Below, piece after piece: positions 1 to 12,700 of a DNA stretch of 64,000 nucleotides. Source of the stretch: Dimorphilus gyrociliatus. Lineage: Eukaryota; Annelida; Polychaeta; Dinophilidae. A program made the translations under genes and the position numbers. The notes beneath the pieces are model-generated. The model saw only the letters and a list, made by a program, of their open reading frames with translations. It did no database searches and was not told the DNA's origin. Within the stretch, counting starts at the first letter, position 1. Every line of letters begins with the position of its first letter. The DNA lies in NCBI GenBank assembly GCA_904063045.1, contig CAJFCJ010000028.1:496001-560000 (forward strand). Reading direction: 5' to 3'.

Positions 1-1885
1 AAGAAGTGCGATAAAAGAGACAAAGACTAAAGATGGGATTGGCGTATTTCTTTTAACGTGAACCATTCCCATCACTTCTACCATGTGTCCCTCTCTTCCA
101 GCAACATAGAAGAGTCTATACAGGAGAGAAAAAGGATTCGATTTTTAAATTCCCCTAGTTAGCCAATTCTTTAATAATCATTATCAAATAGAATCAATTA
201 AAGAATCATTAAACCTTCCGGCTGCAAACATGGAACCATTTATTGAACCAAAAGCGGAAGCGGCAATGAGTAGACTTATTAAGACCATTTTATATCTGAT
301 TTCTCCTTCGAAAGTTTTTAGAAAATCCTAAAAGTAAATCATTAAAATCACAAATTATAAAAATTAAGAAAATATCTTGGAGCGTTAATTTTCCAATGGG
401 AAAATTAACATAATCAACAACAATTAAAGCAAAGAAATAATCAAATATAGAAGCATCTTATCAAAAAAAATACGGGAAAGCAATCTGTAATATTTCATCA
501 TCCTGAAGCGTGAGATTTGAAGATAAGCTTGTTTTAAAACGTATTATGTACCTGCTAGATGAAAACATTGTACCGTTGGCGGCACCAAATGTTGAAAAGG
601 CTACGAAGATTGGTATCATCCATTTTACCGGTCTAATAACTGCTTCCGCCCATGTCTGTTTAATTTCTAACAGTCTAACTAACCGCCCAACATAATATTT
701 ATTACATTAGAAATGTATACTTACAATAGCAACAGCCGTTGAATCCAGTAGTTGAGCCGGAGTCATTACAGTAAAGTAACTAATATTTACCAAAAGATAA
801 CATACAGTAACCAACGGAATACCAATTAAGATTGAACGAGGTAGATTACTGAGATTAACGGTCAAGATTAATTTTGTTTTATAAACTTGTCCCAGTTGTT
901 GTAAAATTTATCTACTTACACGTTTGGATTAATAATCTCTTCTGTTACGTAATTTAAATTATTCCATCCATCGTAGGCCCACATGCCGTTGTAAATACCA
1001 ATAGCAATTTTACCCACTTGTTTATTTGTACCCGTAAATCCAGTCGCCAAAATAGCTGTTTGACCTGATTAGAGAATGAAAAAATTAAGATTTTCAATAC
1101 TGTTTTAATTAATAGTCAAACCTTGGCCAAGTCTTACAATTCCTCCAATAATAATTACAGCGATGGCTATTAGTTTTGCAACTGTAAAGACAACTTGAAT
1201 TCTTGCTGCTAACTTGACGGAAAAGCAGTTGACAGCAGTAAGAAGAACTATTTTTTAAATTAATATTACGTATAGTTTGCTGTAAATAATATTTATAGCG
1301 ATTACTTATAACTAGAGCAGCCATGATTTTCTTATTTGGAGTTGGAGGCTCACCGCAACCGTCGTCAAAAAATGGTACCATTACGTATTCGGCGCAAGTT
1401 AGAGATATGATAGCAATCGATGACGGCTTTATTAACAACATTGAAACCCAATTAAAAAGAAATGCCGGTATTCTACCAATTGATCTATATTTCTCTTTTC
1501 CTCCATAGCATTCTAGTAAATATGCATATTCGCATCCCGACTTTGGAATCATAGTTCCAAGTTCGGCTAGTGAAAGTGCTCCAAACATTGATATTATTCC
1601 ACAGATAGACCAAGATATAAGAGACAATCCTACTGATCCAGATCCCCTAGTTACTCCCTTGGGGGAGATGAAAATTCCCGATCCTAATAGGTTTTAAAAA
1701 TCCGTTAATCCGTGCTAGATAAGAAACATGTTAAGAAACCTTTTTTTACCTATCATAGTTCCAACAATTAAAGAAATTCCAGCAACTAATCCAACTCTTT
1801 TCTTCAATCCTACTTTAGAATTAGATGATGCAATTGACACACCATCGTCCCCGTTTGAACCAATATTTCTCTCTCGAACGCTCAT
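1..1885 (-). CDS. SLC7-family heteromeric amino-acid transporter light chain, b(0,+)AT-like (3' end off window)
   Basis: Amino-acid exchanger of the plasma membrane (APC/LeuT fold), which in this family pairs with a SLC3 heavy chain. Exons, in transcript order: 1885-1750, 1683-1306, 1247-1122, 1064-920, 848-725, then 655-552 or 327-215, then 115-1 (runs off the edge). All junctions are GT-AG and phases match. Seen: [15 protein letters not shown] then [10 protein letters not shown] (TM1), [19 protein letters not shown] (TM3 region), [18 protein letters not shown], the extracellular Cys of DDGCGEPP (position of the heavy-chain disulfide in this family), [18 protein letters not shown] (TM6), and GREGHM after TM8. 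The IKPSS and GCGEPP stretches resemble SLC7A9 more than y+LAT or LAT1 as I recall them. The start ATG opens a hydrophilic tail of about 30 residues before TM1. The last third (TM9-12) is missing only because the window ends. Confidence 0.9.
215..327 (-). other. Alternative TM8 exon B of the SLC7 transporter
   Basis: 113-nt exon, again phase 0 in and phase 2 out. It codes 37 residues ending [19 protein letters not shown] plus a split Arg. Acceptor reads tacttttag/GATTTT, donor GGAAG/GTTTAA. Using both A and B shifts the frame and gives AGG ATT TTC TAA; using neither also breaks the frame into exon 7. The pair therefore looks mutually exclusive. Confidence 0.78.
552..655 (-). other. Alternative TM8 exon A of the SLC7 transporter
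   Basis: 104-nt exon entering in phase 0 and leaving in phase 2. It codes 34 residues ending [18 protein letters not shown] plus a split Arg. Acceptor reads aaacag/ACATGG, donor AGCAG/GTACAT. It is the first of two homologous exons for the same transmembrane segment. Confidence 0.8.
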
Positions 1886-3326
1886 GTTGCTGTAGCTGCC
1901 TTCACGATTGCACTCAGAATGAAGAAGCCGATCCAATTTATACCAGTTAAACTTTAAGCGTAACCGTTGGATGCGACAGAATAAAATATACTCAACGAAC
2001 TTTATCAAAGTTCAATATAACAATTATCTTTAATTTTTAATAGTTATAATCCACTTAAATGTTGGCCTAATCGTTGAAACATGTGTTGGGATAACGTAGA
2101 AGTTAAGAAACGTTGCTAGGTGGCACTACCTTGTATTTAAGACAATCTTAAAAGCTTTTTAAGGCACTAATAAATAGAAACAAGATAAAGTTGAATGTTT
2201 AATTTGAGAAATTGAAGTAGGCAATCGGAATCTGTAACAAGATTTAAGTCTATACAGTGCACGCTATATATATATTGCAGTATTTTGAAGAAATATGCTG
2301 TAGAGATAGCCTACAAAGTATAGTATTTTATTGATAATGTTTAAAAAAGACCTAGTTGTTAGTTGAACCAATTACTTAGATTATTAAATATGGGGCGTGG
2401 ATACTTAAAAATATTATTGTTATCAATAGAAGATAGGATATTTATGTGCTGAAAAAAAACTATACAGATAAAATATGTAGATTCGATGCATTATTATCAA
2501 GCTTAACATCATTAGACAGTCAATTTCACAGTGTCGTAGCTCTGATTAAAATGATTCAGCATTTTTGTAGTTCATCGTTTTGTCATAATTAGTAATACAG
2601 AGTCTTTGTCCGACATAATTATGGTATCATATTTTCATCTTAAGAACTTGTAAAGAAGTGGAAAGAGTTGAAAGAAAAGTAAATCTCCCACAGAAGATTA
2701 TAATTTGGATATATACGAAATATAGAAAAGCGTAAATTATTTCTTTCTATTTTCATCACATAAAGTAGAAATATATATGTTTATATATAAGAATATACAT
2801 ATATATTAAAACTTATATAGCTGTTTAGTATTACATAGCAAGCAACTGTATAAACAATCGATAATGGTATTGAATATTTTTATTAGATTTCTTTTTTTTT
2901 CTTTTTTTTATTAAAAAAAAAACTATTTATTTTCCTTCTAATATTATTTTATAAGTTATAAGTAAAAATTTCATAGAAATTGTATACTGAATTGAAGAGA
3001 TGGCAAGATTTGTGTGAAATGATGAGAAAGAGAAAGTCTTTGTGTGTGTGTGTATGTGTGTGTGTGCACAAATTAGAGAATAGATATGTCTAGAGATGAA
3101 GTAGGAAAGGAAGACAAGAGATCAAGAGAGAGAGAGAGAGAGTCAGACACACAGACAGAAAGAAAGATAGTAGGTAAATGAAAGGAGTACGGAGAAAAAA
3201 GAAAAGAAAACGAAAGTAAATATAGCATGATTGACATAGAGAAATTCTTCTATTACTACTTGCATACTCTTTTGTTTATCTTTTTTTTCAAACCTAGTTA
3301 ATTAAGATTAAATATTGATTAATTAG
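1886..3326. other. Spacer between transporter and tetraspanin genes
   Basis: AT-rich DNA upstream of the transporter and downstream of the tetraspanin. It contains a TG/CA tract at about 3041-3066 and a short GA tract at 3126-3142. No splice-supported coding segment was seen. Confidence 0.6.
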
Positions 3327-4476
3327 TTAGATTGACGGTGTTTCTCTAAATGTATCGTAGTTTGTCACTGAATGGGAACTAGGAGAGTTTAATGACATTT
3401 TCTCCGACTCTTCTGACGCAGTCTTTTCGGGTATAGATGATTGCAATTGTTTTCTTCGTCCTACAAAATAGTCGGGTGAACTTTCCTCCACGTCGTAACT
3501 ATCATCTTTAAAATTTGGATCATTTCGAATGAGGTAAATTATCGCTAGTATGAGACTTAGTTCAAGTATTAGTACGACAGCTAAAGTAATAATAGCAGCC
3601 GTTTTAACTGTCTTAAGTGAAAGAAGGATATTTTCATAACAGCCATGGGAATAGAATAATTCTGTTGAAGTGGAATTTTTCACCAGGAATGATTCAACAC
3701 CCATTCGGCAATGCTGAAAATAGATAGGATATGGATATATTTAAGTTTTAAGCAGACATTTTGATTTATTTCCTTACTTCATACTGAGTTTCATTCCATC
3801 CAGTTAGATTATACTTCCGACAGCAGCTTTGCGGTACGATGTAACCAGTCTTATTATAAAAGTAACTGTACAAATAGTCTCCCGTGCCATTTACTCCGCA
3901 GCACTTGAAGTTTTGTTGGGCTAAGTCAGCAACCTGTTTTACTTGTTCATCTTTCAAGTACGAAGTTCTCAAGTGTTCTTCCATTCTCATTAATTGTGCA
4001 TTAGTAACTTCAAAAGGGTATAATTCAACAAAAACTATTACAGCAATTACCAGAGCTATAACAAATCCAGCATAGGCCGAAAAAGAAATCAGTAAGAGAC
4101 GATTGTTTAAGCATAAGCCTAGAATCCCACATAATCCAGATAATATCAAGAATAGACCTTAATCGAATAAAACAAGAAAGTAACGTAAAAAGTAAATAAA
4201 CAAATTTAAATATTCAAATTAGGAGAATAACTGTAGCAATAAAGAATTATCACAAAAATCCTATTTACCACTAGATAAGCCGTGATGAACTAATCGATTA
4301 GCCAATACAGTATATACCCCAACAGCCTTCGACGACTCTTCAAAAACTTTATAAACAGTAGATGCAGACGATAAATAAACGGACGTCGAAAATATCAGAA
4401 TACCAGAGACAATGAAGGCAAAGGTCATCGTTATAACAAATACTTCATTTATACGTCCGAAGCATTTACCCGTCAT
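3327..4476 (-). CDS. Tetraspanin
   Basis: Four-pass membrane organiser. Three exons: 4476-4269, 4157-3778, 3713-3327, giving 324 residues in one frame. TM1 is near residues 11-33 (VITMTFAFIVSGILIFS); TM2 and TM3 lie in exon 2 (LILSGLCGILGLC and AGFVIALVIAVIVFVELYP). The large extracellular loop carries the family signature CCG (NFKCCGVNGTG), then PQSCC, a Cys at the start of exon 3 and a last Cys in SHGCYENI just before TM4, six cysteines in all. N-glycosylation sequons include NGT, NKT, NLT and NST. The cytoplasmic tail is about 60 residues with acidic and Ser-rich stretches, much longer than the usual short tetraspanin tail. The subfamily cannot be named. It is arranged head to head with the gene at 5112 across 635 bp. 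Confidence 0.93.
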
Positions 4477-4602
4477 AACTTTTTCCTTTAGTTTCGTTAT
4501 TTCTTTGTATATTTATATTATTATTTTAATTTATTCTTCATTAATTTCCTCTAATTAGAAAGATATACATGAAAAAAAACATCTTGTTGTTTTCATATGT
4601 AT

Positions 4603-4614
4603 AAATGGCGACCG
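4603..4614 (-). promoter_or_regulatory. 12-bp motif AAATGGCGACCG upstream of tetraspanin
   Basis: An identical 12-mer occurs at 8975-8986, 68 nt upstream of the UBE2D start codon; this copy is 127 nt upstream of the tetraspanin start codon. It resembles the YY1-type AANATGGCGGC element known from animal promoters, but binding is only inferred. Confidence 0.35.
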
Positions 4615-4809
4615 ACTAATCATCTGATATTACAATCTGGATGACAAAAAAAAAAAAAAAAAAAACAATAGTAATACGAAACTGCTAGTATTCTTCTATT
4701 CAATATACATGTTTAGTAGTAACATGAAAAATCATTATAGTATATACTAATAGGCCTAAAATTGTATCTTCTTTATTTAATACATACATACTGTATATAC
4801 TATATATAG

Positions 4810-4812
<3 letters not shown>

Positions 4813-4854
<42 letters not shown>
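4813..4854. repeat. (GA)n microsatellite
   Basis: About 21 uninterrupted GA units in the divergent tetraspanin spacer. Confidence 0.95.
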
Positions 4855-4859
<5 letters not shown>

Positions 4860-5111
4860 TACAGAGATTATAGATATGCACGTTTTGTAATACTTTACAC
4901 TTTTTCCCCCCAAATGACTAATTAGTCAACTAAATAACATAAAAGGGGAAAATGTGTAAAACGCTCAATAATGTAAATAGCAGGTCATATTAACGAATCA
5001 ATAAGTGTTGAACTTAATCGGATTAATTCAGTAATCATCCGACAGGTGGTGTTAACAACAAAAAAGAAAACTCTAACTTAACAACAGAAAAAAACTAAAG
5101 AAACTAAAGAT

Positions 5112-6139
5112 ATGAGACGACAAAATAGATTATCTATGCTTGGTATGGAAAAGGCGTTACACAGCGTCTTTAATGCCAAGGATTCAGCGCTAGGAGTAAC
5201 ACTACTTCGAACCAACAAAAAAGAAGAAAGGTAAATTGATAAATGAGAAAAAAAGAAAGATAGACTTTGCTTTCAGAATAACACTTTGTCTTCATAATGA
5301 ACATAATTATTTTAGGTTTAATGAAAACAATACATATAGAAAGCTACTATTTCAATTTTTATTAAATAATCTCTCTATCTCTTTCTCTCCAACTCTTTCT
5401 ATCTATGTTTTCTTTATTATCAATATATAACTAACTATATATTGTTTTCAATGAAACATTTAGTCGTGCGATTGAAATATTCCTTCTCTATACTTTTTTT
5501 TTATAAACTTTTCATGCTTTTTTTTTATCATTTTTCAGATTGTTAGAAACTAAACTAAAGAAGCTTGAAAAACAAATTAAAAAGCATAATACTCATCTGA
5601 AACAGGAGAAAAATTCATTTCTTACAAAGAAACAACAAGAACCGGAACCTATTCTACTTCTTGAACATCCTAGAACACCTAGCGTAAAACGAAGACCGCA
5701 TTATATGTTACCCACTGAAAGTAGGCAAAAAACTCCATCAACACTTAAAACTATTGACATGGTTGTCAGAAAAACTAGTCGAAAAGCTAATGTTTGGCAG
5801 GCGGAAGAAATTAAATACGAAACGTTAAGTAACGTTATTCTAACTGAAAAAGAAAAGGAGAAATTAGAAGAATCATATAGACCGAGATTTAATGCTACTC
5901 CTTCTAGGCCTAGTTCTAAAGCTACTTCAGTCTCAAACGATAGTTTACCGTCAACCGTTAAAAGATTATTGAGATCAACTGGAAGGATACCGACGGCAAC
6001 GTTTATAACCGAATTGGAGGATATTCCCCTCAGACCAAAGACACCTAAATCAGTGAAATTTAGAACTGAAAAGATTAAGAAACTACAAAGTATCGGTGGC
6101 ATTAGGAAGACAGATGTTAATTTTAATAGATATAACTGA
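5112..6139 (+). CDS. Basic coiled-coil protein of unknown function
   Basis: Two exons, 5112-5230 and 5539-6139, joined at a GAAAG/GTAAAT donor and a tttttcag acceptor; the join restores one frame of 239 residues. I do not recognise the family. The N-terminus has MRRQNRLSMLGMEKALHSVF. A short coiled coil follows (LLETKLKKLEKQIKKHNTHL). The rest is basic and Ser/Thr/Pro-rich with repeated T-P sites (RTPSVKRR, KTPSTLK, KTPKSVKF), which could be sites for proline-directed kinases. There is no signal peptide or membrane segment. A cytoskeletal or ciliary role is possible from the composition, but nothing shows it. The tetraspanin is transcribed away from it upstream. Confidence 0.7.
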
Positions 6140-7307
6140 TATAAAAGAAAGTTCAAATAAGAATTGAACAAATTGTTTGCAATTGTGTTTCTTTTTTCCT
6201 TGAAAGGTTTTGAAAGTTCATCGATATTAAACATGTTATATAGCAAAACATTATCGATTTTTAAATTGATTTCTAATAAGCCACTTAAAAAACCAATCAG
6301 TCAACTTGTTCTATAGTACTTGGATATTTTTCTATATTTATAGGGGCTATTTTTAAAGATAATAGCTATTTATTAAAGCCAAATATTGAATAAAAAACAT
6401 TAATTTGATTTGATTTTATTAAGGTTTTGTTCACTATTGCAAACAAGAGTATATTACATTTCTCAATTTTTTTCTTATTAAAATATAGGTTTACCCCAAA
6501 CCGGTTAATAATTAACCGGTCGAATAGGTAACCGGTTAACATTCGTTTTTCTATATTAATAATTCAGCTATGGCAAAGTATATAGCTGTTACGAAATCGC
6601 AATGTTGTAATTCCCTTTTATTATTTCCAATCGATTTCAAAATTATTCCATCTTGTACGACCTTGTTATTGATCACGTGGTAATAAATTACTTACCGTCT
6701 TTTCTTTTTAACATCAGAAATTACATAATATATTCTGGGCTTTGAAAGTAATTATATTTTATATTAACATAACTCTTAATGAGCATTATTATTTTTATGT
6801 GCAATAAAATGGTAATATGCAAGGCGTATCCTGATCAACATTCGTAATACAATCATTTTGTTGAGGTCATTTGAATGTCGCCTTTTTTCTCATTCCGGTT
6901 TTGGTTGCCTACAAGGTTTAGGACAAATAAAAATATGCTGCATTCAAGTATGATGTTACGATAAATGCAGTATATGGTCGCACTGAAAAAGTTTAGTTTA
7001 ATGCCGTTTATCAAAATAAAACCTCAAATGTATTCGAGGAAAATGACTTTACTATAAGAAAAAATCGTTCAAGAATATTCAAGCCGTTTTCCCGTCAGCA
7101 AAAAACTTTCCTAGCATTAAATAGAAAAAACAATTTACAACTTGAATACACTTTTCCGCCGGTTTTTCCTTTACAATATACTTTTAATGTACGGATGAAA
7201 AAACGTACGAAAATACACAAGTTAATGGAGTAATCGTAAAATCGTGAAGAAAAGTTCCATAAACATTTAACTCTTCTCACTTTTTTTTCTTTTTTTTTCT
7301 TTTTTTT
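6140..7307. other. Spacer between converging genes
   Basis: AT-rich DNA between the 3' ends of the coiled-coil gene and UBE2D. Apart from the AACCGGTT cluster near 6500 nothing coding was seen. Confidence 0.55.
6499..6537. promoter_or_regulatory. Cluster of three AACCGGTT-type sites (Grainyhead-like)
   Basis: Two perfect AACCGGTT octamers (6499-6506 and 6530-6537) flank an AACCGGTC half-variant. The first two form a near-perfect inverted repeat with 10-bp arms ACCGGTTAAT around one central base. AACCGGTT is the known dimer site of Grainyhead/GRHL factors. Function as an enhancer is inferred. Confidence 0.4.
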
Positions 7308-8907
<1,600 letters not shown>

Positions 8908-9728
8908 TAATTTGTATTTAAAGAATTATTCAGATTACGAGCACAATTTACAGTACTGAAAATATACTTCTGGAAAATGGCGACCGTATGAAGATTTTCG
9001 ATTTTGTGCGCATAACCAAGTTTCAACATTTTCGATTCTAAAAAGGGGGCGAAAATTTGAGCAAAAAATAGAGTTTGTACAGGACGTGGAACCTGACTAT
9101 TCCGTATGAAAAAGAGCGGCTAAAAGTGAATATTTAAAACTTTCTAAATGTTAAATATACTGTATTAGTAGTTTATTTTGTAAAAAAAAGTTAAAATGGC
9201 TAAACATAATAAAAATTATGGTTATTGTTTTAAATACTCCCATTATACTGTTTATTATTTTGTATTACTTAATTAGTAATACACTATGTAGCTTAATTTA
9301 ATGCTTAAGAGGTTAGTCTTAAATTTTAATAGTCTCTTTTAGCAGTGCCTCTCAACGAAATTTCGATTAGTTTATACACGTTTATCAATATATCGTGTAG
9401 AATATAAAAAATTAAAATATCTTATTAAAAACAATAACTTTTTCCATATAAAATCATATTACTAAAAAATCTTTTGACTGCTGCATGCGTAATTCTCTAC
9501 CGGTTGACATTTCTAAATTCTGTACTTAAATTTTAATAGAAATGCTATTAAGTCTCTTCCAATACAAGAACATCATTCTGAACACTCCACACACCAGATC
9601 CTGCAACACGAAGATTGTATTAAAAAAATTATTATATACAATACAACGGTCTCTGAATTAACCATAACAACAAGATTAATATAGCATAGTGGTAAAATCG
9701 AGAGTCAGTTAATAAGAAAGAAAATCAG
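8908..9728. other. Spacer: UBE2D upstream region and PIAS 3' region
   Basis: Carries the AAATGGCGACCG motif at 8975-8986 in front of UBE2D. The PIAS 3' UTR should fall in its right-hand part. No coding exon was seen. Confidence 0.5.
8975..8986 (-). promoter_or_regulatory. 12-bp motif AAATGGCGACCG upstream of UBE2D
   Basis: 68 nt upstream of the UBE2D ATG and identical to 4603-4614 upstream of the tetraspanin. On the gene's strand it reads CGGTCGCCATTT. YY1-like by resemblance. Confidence 0.4.
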
Positions 9729-12700
9729 TTAATATTCATTATCCGAATTGGAACTAAAGAATCGCCCCACCAAATCCTGACTGAAACTGAAGCTGTTCAT
9801 TGCTGGTTGCATGTTGGTATTATAATCCAAATTAAATAATCTAGAGTAATCCGTAACGGAATGAGGCAAATAATAAGCAGAGTCAAATGATGTGGAGTGG
9901 ACTGATGGATAAGGGTTGTATCTATTTGATGATGTGTTAGAATGGGCGGGTGGAGGAGCTAAGGAGGTAGAGGTATTTCTCCCTCTATATACAGCTGAAG
10001 AGGAGGAAGAAACTCCAGGAAATACAGGCTGTTGCTGTTGGTAACTGGAAGACGGAGGTGTAATGGGAGGGTAGAGGAATTCAAGCGGGGAATCTCGCTG
10101 TGAACAAGAAGGTCGAGAAGGGCGGTTCGGAGTTGTGGTCATATCCAAAGGATTAGGAATTGCTGTAGCTGAATTCTCAGAATTTAATTCCGAACTGTCC
10201 TTTTCTAACTGTTGAGCAGCAGATATTATACCCTCCAATGAATCTGTTTCATCATCATCTTCTGACGAGGAAGTATATCGGACGGGAGATCCTCCACTTC
10301 GGCTGTCCGTACTGAAGCAAGTCACTGTTTCCGGCTCAAATGTTTGAATTTCATCATCAGTTTCTGTTAAGTCAATGCAATCAATAAATTTCTTTGAATT
10401 ATTACATGTTTCTTTCTCTCTTTCTCTCGTTACATCAGAACTATCACCATCTAAGAAATAAATAAATTAAAATCAAATCAATAAAATTAGAAACTGTTAA
10501 CAAACCATCAATAACAGTGCATATTTTAGCAGGCGATACTTTATTGTTTTCTTCAAAACTACTACACGAGTCAGAGCGTTTAAGACTCTTCTTTGGCTTC
10601 ATTGGCTGCCAAGTGCCATCTTCAAAAAACTGTATCTCCTCATTTTCAAGGGGACATTCATTTAATATTTCAACAAAATATCTATTCATTTTGAAATGAA
10701 AAATAAGATATTAGTTTTTTATAAATCATCAATTATGAAATGAATATTAAATTTTACCCATCAATAATTAAATCTCTGTAATCAGCTGGCTTAAAACATA
10801 CGGGACATTGCCAAGTTGGCTTTCTTTCATTCATTCTTATAAACGAAGAGGCATCGAAGCATTGTAAATGTTGGCAGGTTAGGCATCGACATGGGATGTT
10901 GATTCTCATTTTACCGAGCTGATTAAGAGAGATTATTAGAAAAATACATATTTACTGACTAATGTTTTAAAAACAAAACTAACTGGGCATTGTAGGCTAA
11001 CCCATAAACTGGAAATTGCAATTTCACTATCACGATCTGTTGTTAACTTTTCTTTAACTGTTAAACGAATTAGAAAAGGTTAAGTAATTTAACATGGAGC
11101 TTAAAACAACGTATTTATACGATAAAATGTACGTACTTAAGGCTTTTGTATGATCGGGATGCCGATGCCCTTTTTGCTTAAGTTTTTGCATCAATACATC
11201 TGATGTTTGTTGTCTAACGAGATAAATTGATACACAAAAATTCTAAAAAGAAATAAACATCTTTGTTAGATAACATCAATAATTCAACTATTGGTAGGTT
11301 TACTTTTTGAAATGTTGTTGTCCAACCAACAACCATTGAGTGTGTAGAACTGGAAGATAATTTACAATAATGTGTTATATTTACAGGCCTACTAGGACGT
11401 TTTGGCTCTACGTCAGGCTTGTTTGTTGGTATGGGATTCTGCAGTCGAAAGCATTATTCATTATAATTATATAAATTTTTATATAATTCGATAGTAATAC
11501 ATACTGGTAAAGTTACTGTTCGATGATTAATACGGACTGAACAACTAGATGGAAAGTCATCTTTTTGTTCACTGGTTCTTTCAAGTAGGCAAAATCTGAG
11601 TTGTACTTGTACCGGATATTCTATGCCACCACTCAAGCTTGGGTCCCTAAAAACACATTGTCAAAGCATTAGTTTTTGTAACTGATAAGAAATTGAATGT
11701 ATTTTACAACATCTGATACCTACCGGCATTGTGTTATCAGTTGAGTTTGGTGTGGTGTGAGATGGAAAGTAAAGGCAGCCTCCTGATTTCTAGACGTACC
11801 TCGTGGCGCTGAAAAAAATAGATAGTTTTTATAATATGAAAACTATATGAAGAATAGAGAAAATGATGTTACTTACTTAAACTGACCGGAGGTAATATAT
11901 TTTCCAGATGGTCGTAAAAAGGTAATGGCTTTAGTGTAACATCACATGGAATTGGATGGCTCTGTGTAGATGTTGATGATGGAGTTTCCCCTAAGAAATC
12001 CATAACATGAGGAGCTGAAAGAAAAACACATTAAAAATAGAACTGAAACTTTCAAATATTAGTGTTATTCATATTTTAAAAGGAAAATCAAACCATTAAT
12101 AAAGTAAAACGAGTAGATATGTTAATTAAAAGTTAAAAATTAAACATACATAATATAAACTCCTTTTAAAGAGAAGTAAGGAAAAGTAAGACTGGTTTAA
12201 AAACAAGAGGCAAATACTAATTTCTAAGAAGCAAGAGACATTCAAGAATTTCGGTGTGCAAAATTATATTTATTTAAACTATTTCTAGTAAAACAACAGA
12301 CTTCAGCTTACCCAGCAAACTATGTGGAAAACTTGAATAACCTACAATAACAAAGTTGAATTGATTATTATTTCCATTATTCAAGTAGAAGATTGTACAA
12401 GTTAACCAATATTAAAACAGACAATAAAAAATAGTATACCAGAAATTGTAGTCATATCAATATTGTGATAAATTTAAAAGCAATGGTTAAAAAGGAAATC
12501 AGTTCTTATCTACAGAAGTAGAATATCCTATCTTTCAAGAATTATTTGAGAAGTGAATTATTTGAAAGCTCAAAATCCATAACTTCAGTAGAATATCCGT
12601 GTGAAAATAGGTCAATCACAATTCAAGGTGAAAGGGAAAATTGGCGAATGAGTGATAAAATAAGATAATGAAGGAAATAAATGTAAACGCTTATACTCAA

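Larger units (their letters stand above)
4477..5111. other. Divergent spacer, possible shared promoter region
   Basis: Lies between the head-to-head tetraspanin (-) and coiled-coil (+) genes. It holds a poly-A run at about 4646-4665, a 12-bp motif also found upstream of UBE2D (4603-4614) and a long GA repeat. No coding exon was seen. Confidence 0.5.

Noticed and set aside
1323-1508. Plus-strand reading frame inside the transporter
   Set aside because: Antisense to transporter exon 2.
5701-6246. 181-codon minus-strand reading frame
   Set aside because: Antisense to the spliced coiled-coil gene exon 2; no splice sites, domain or signal supports it.
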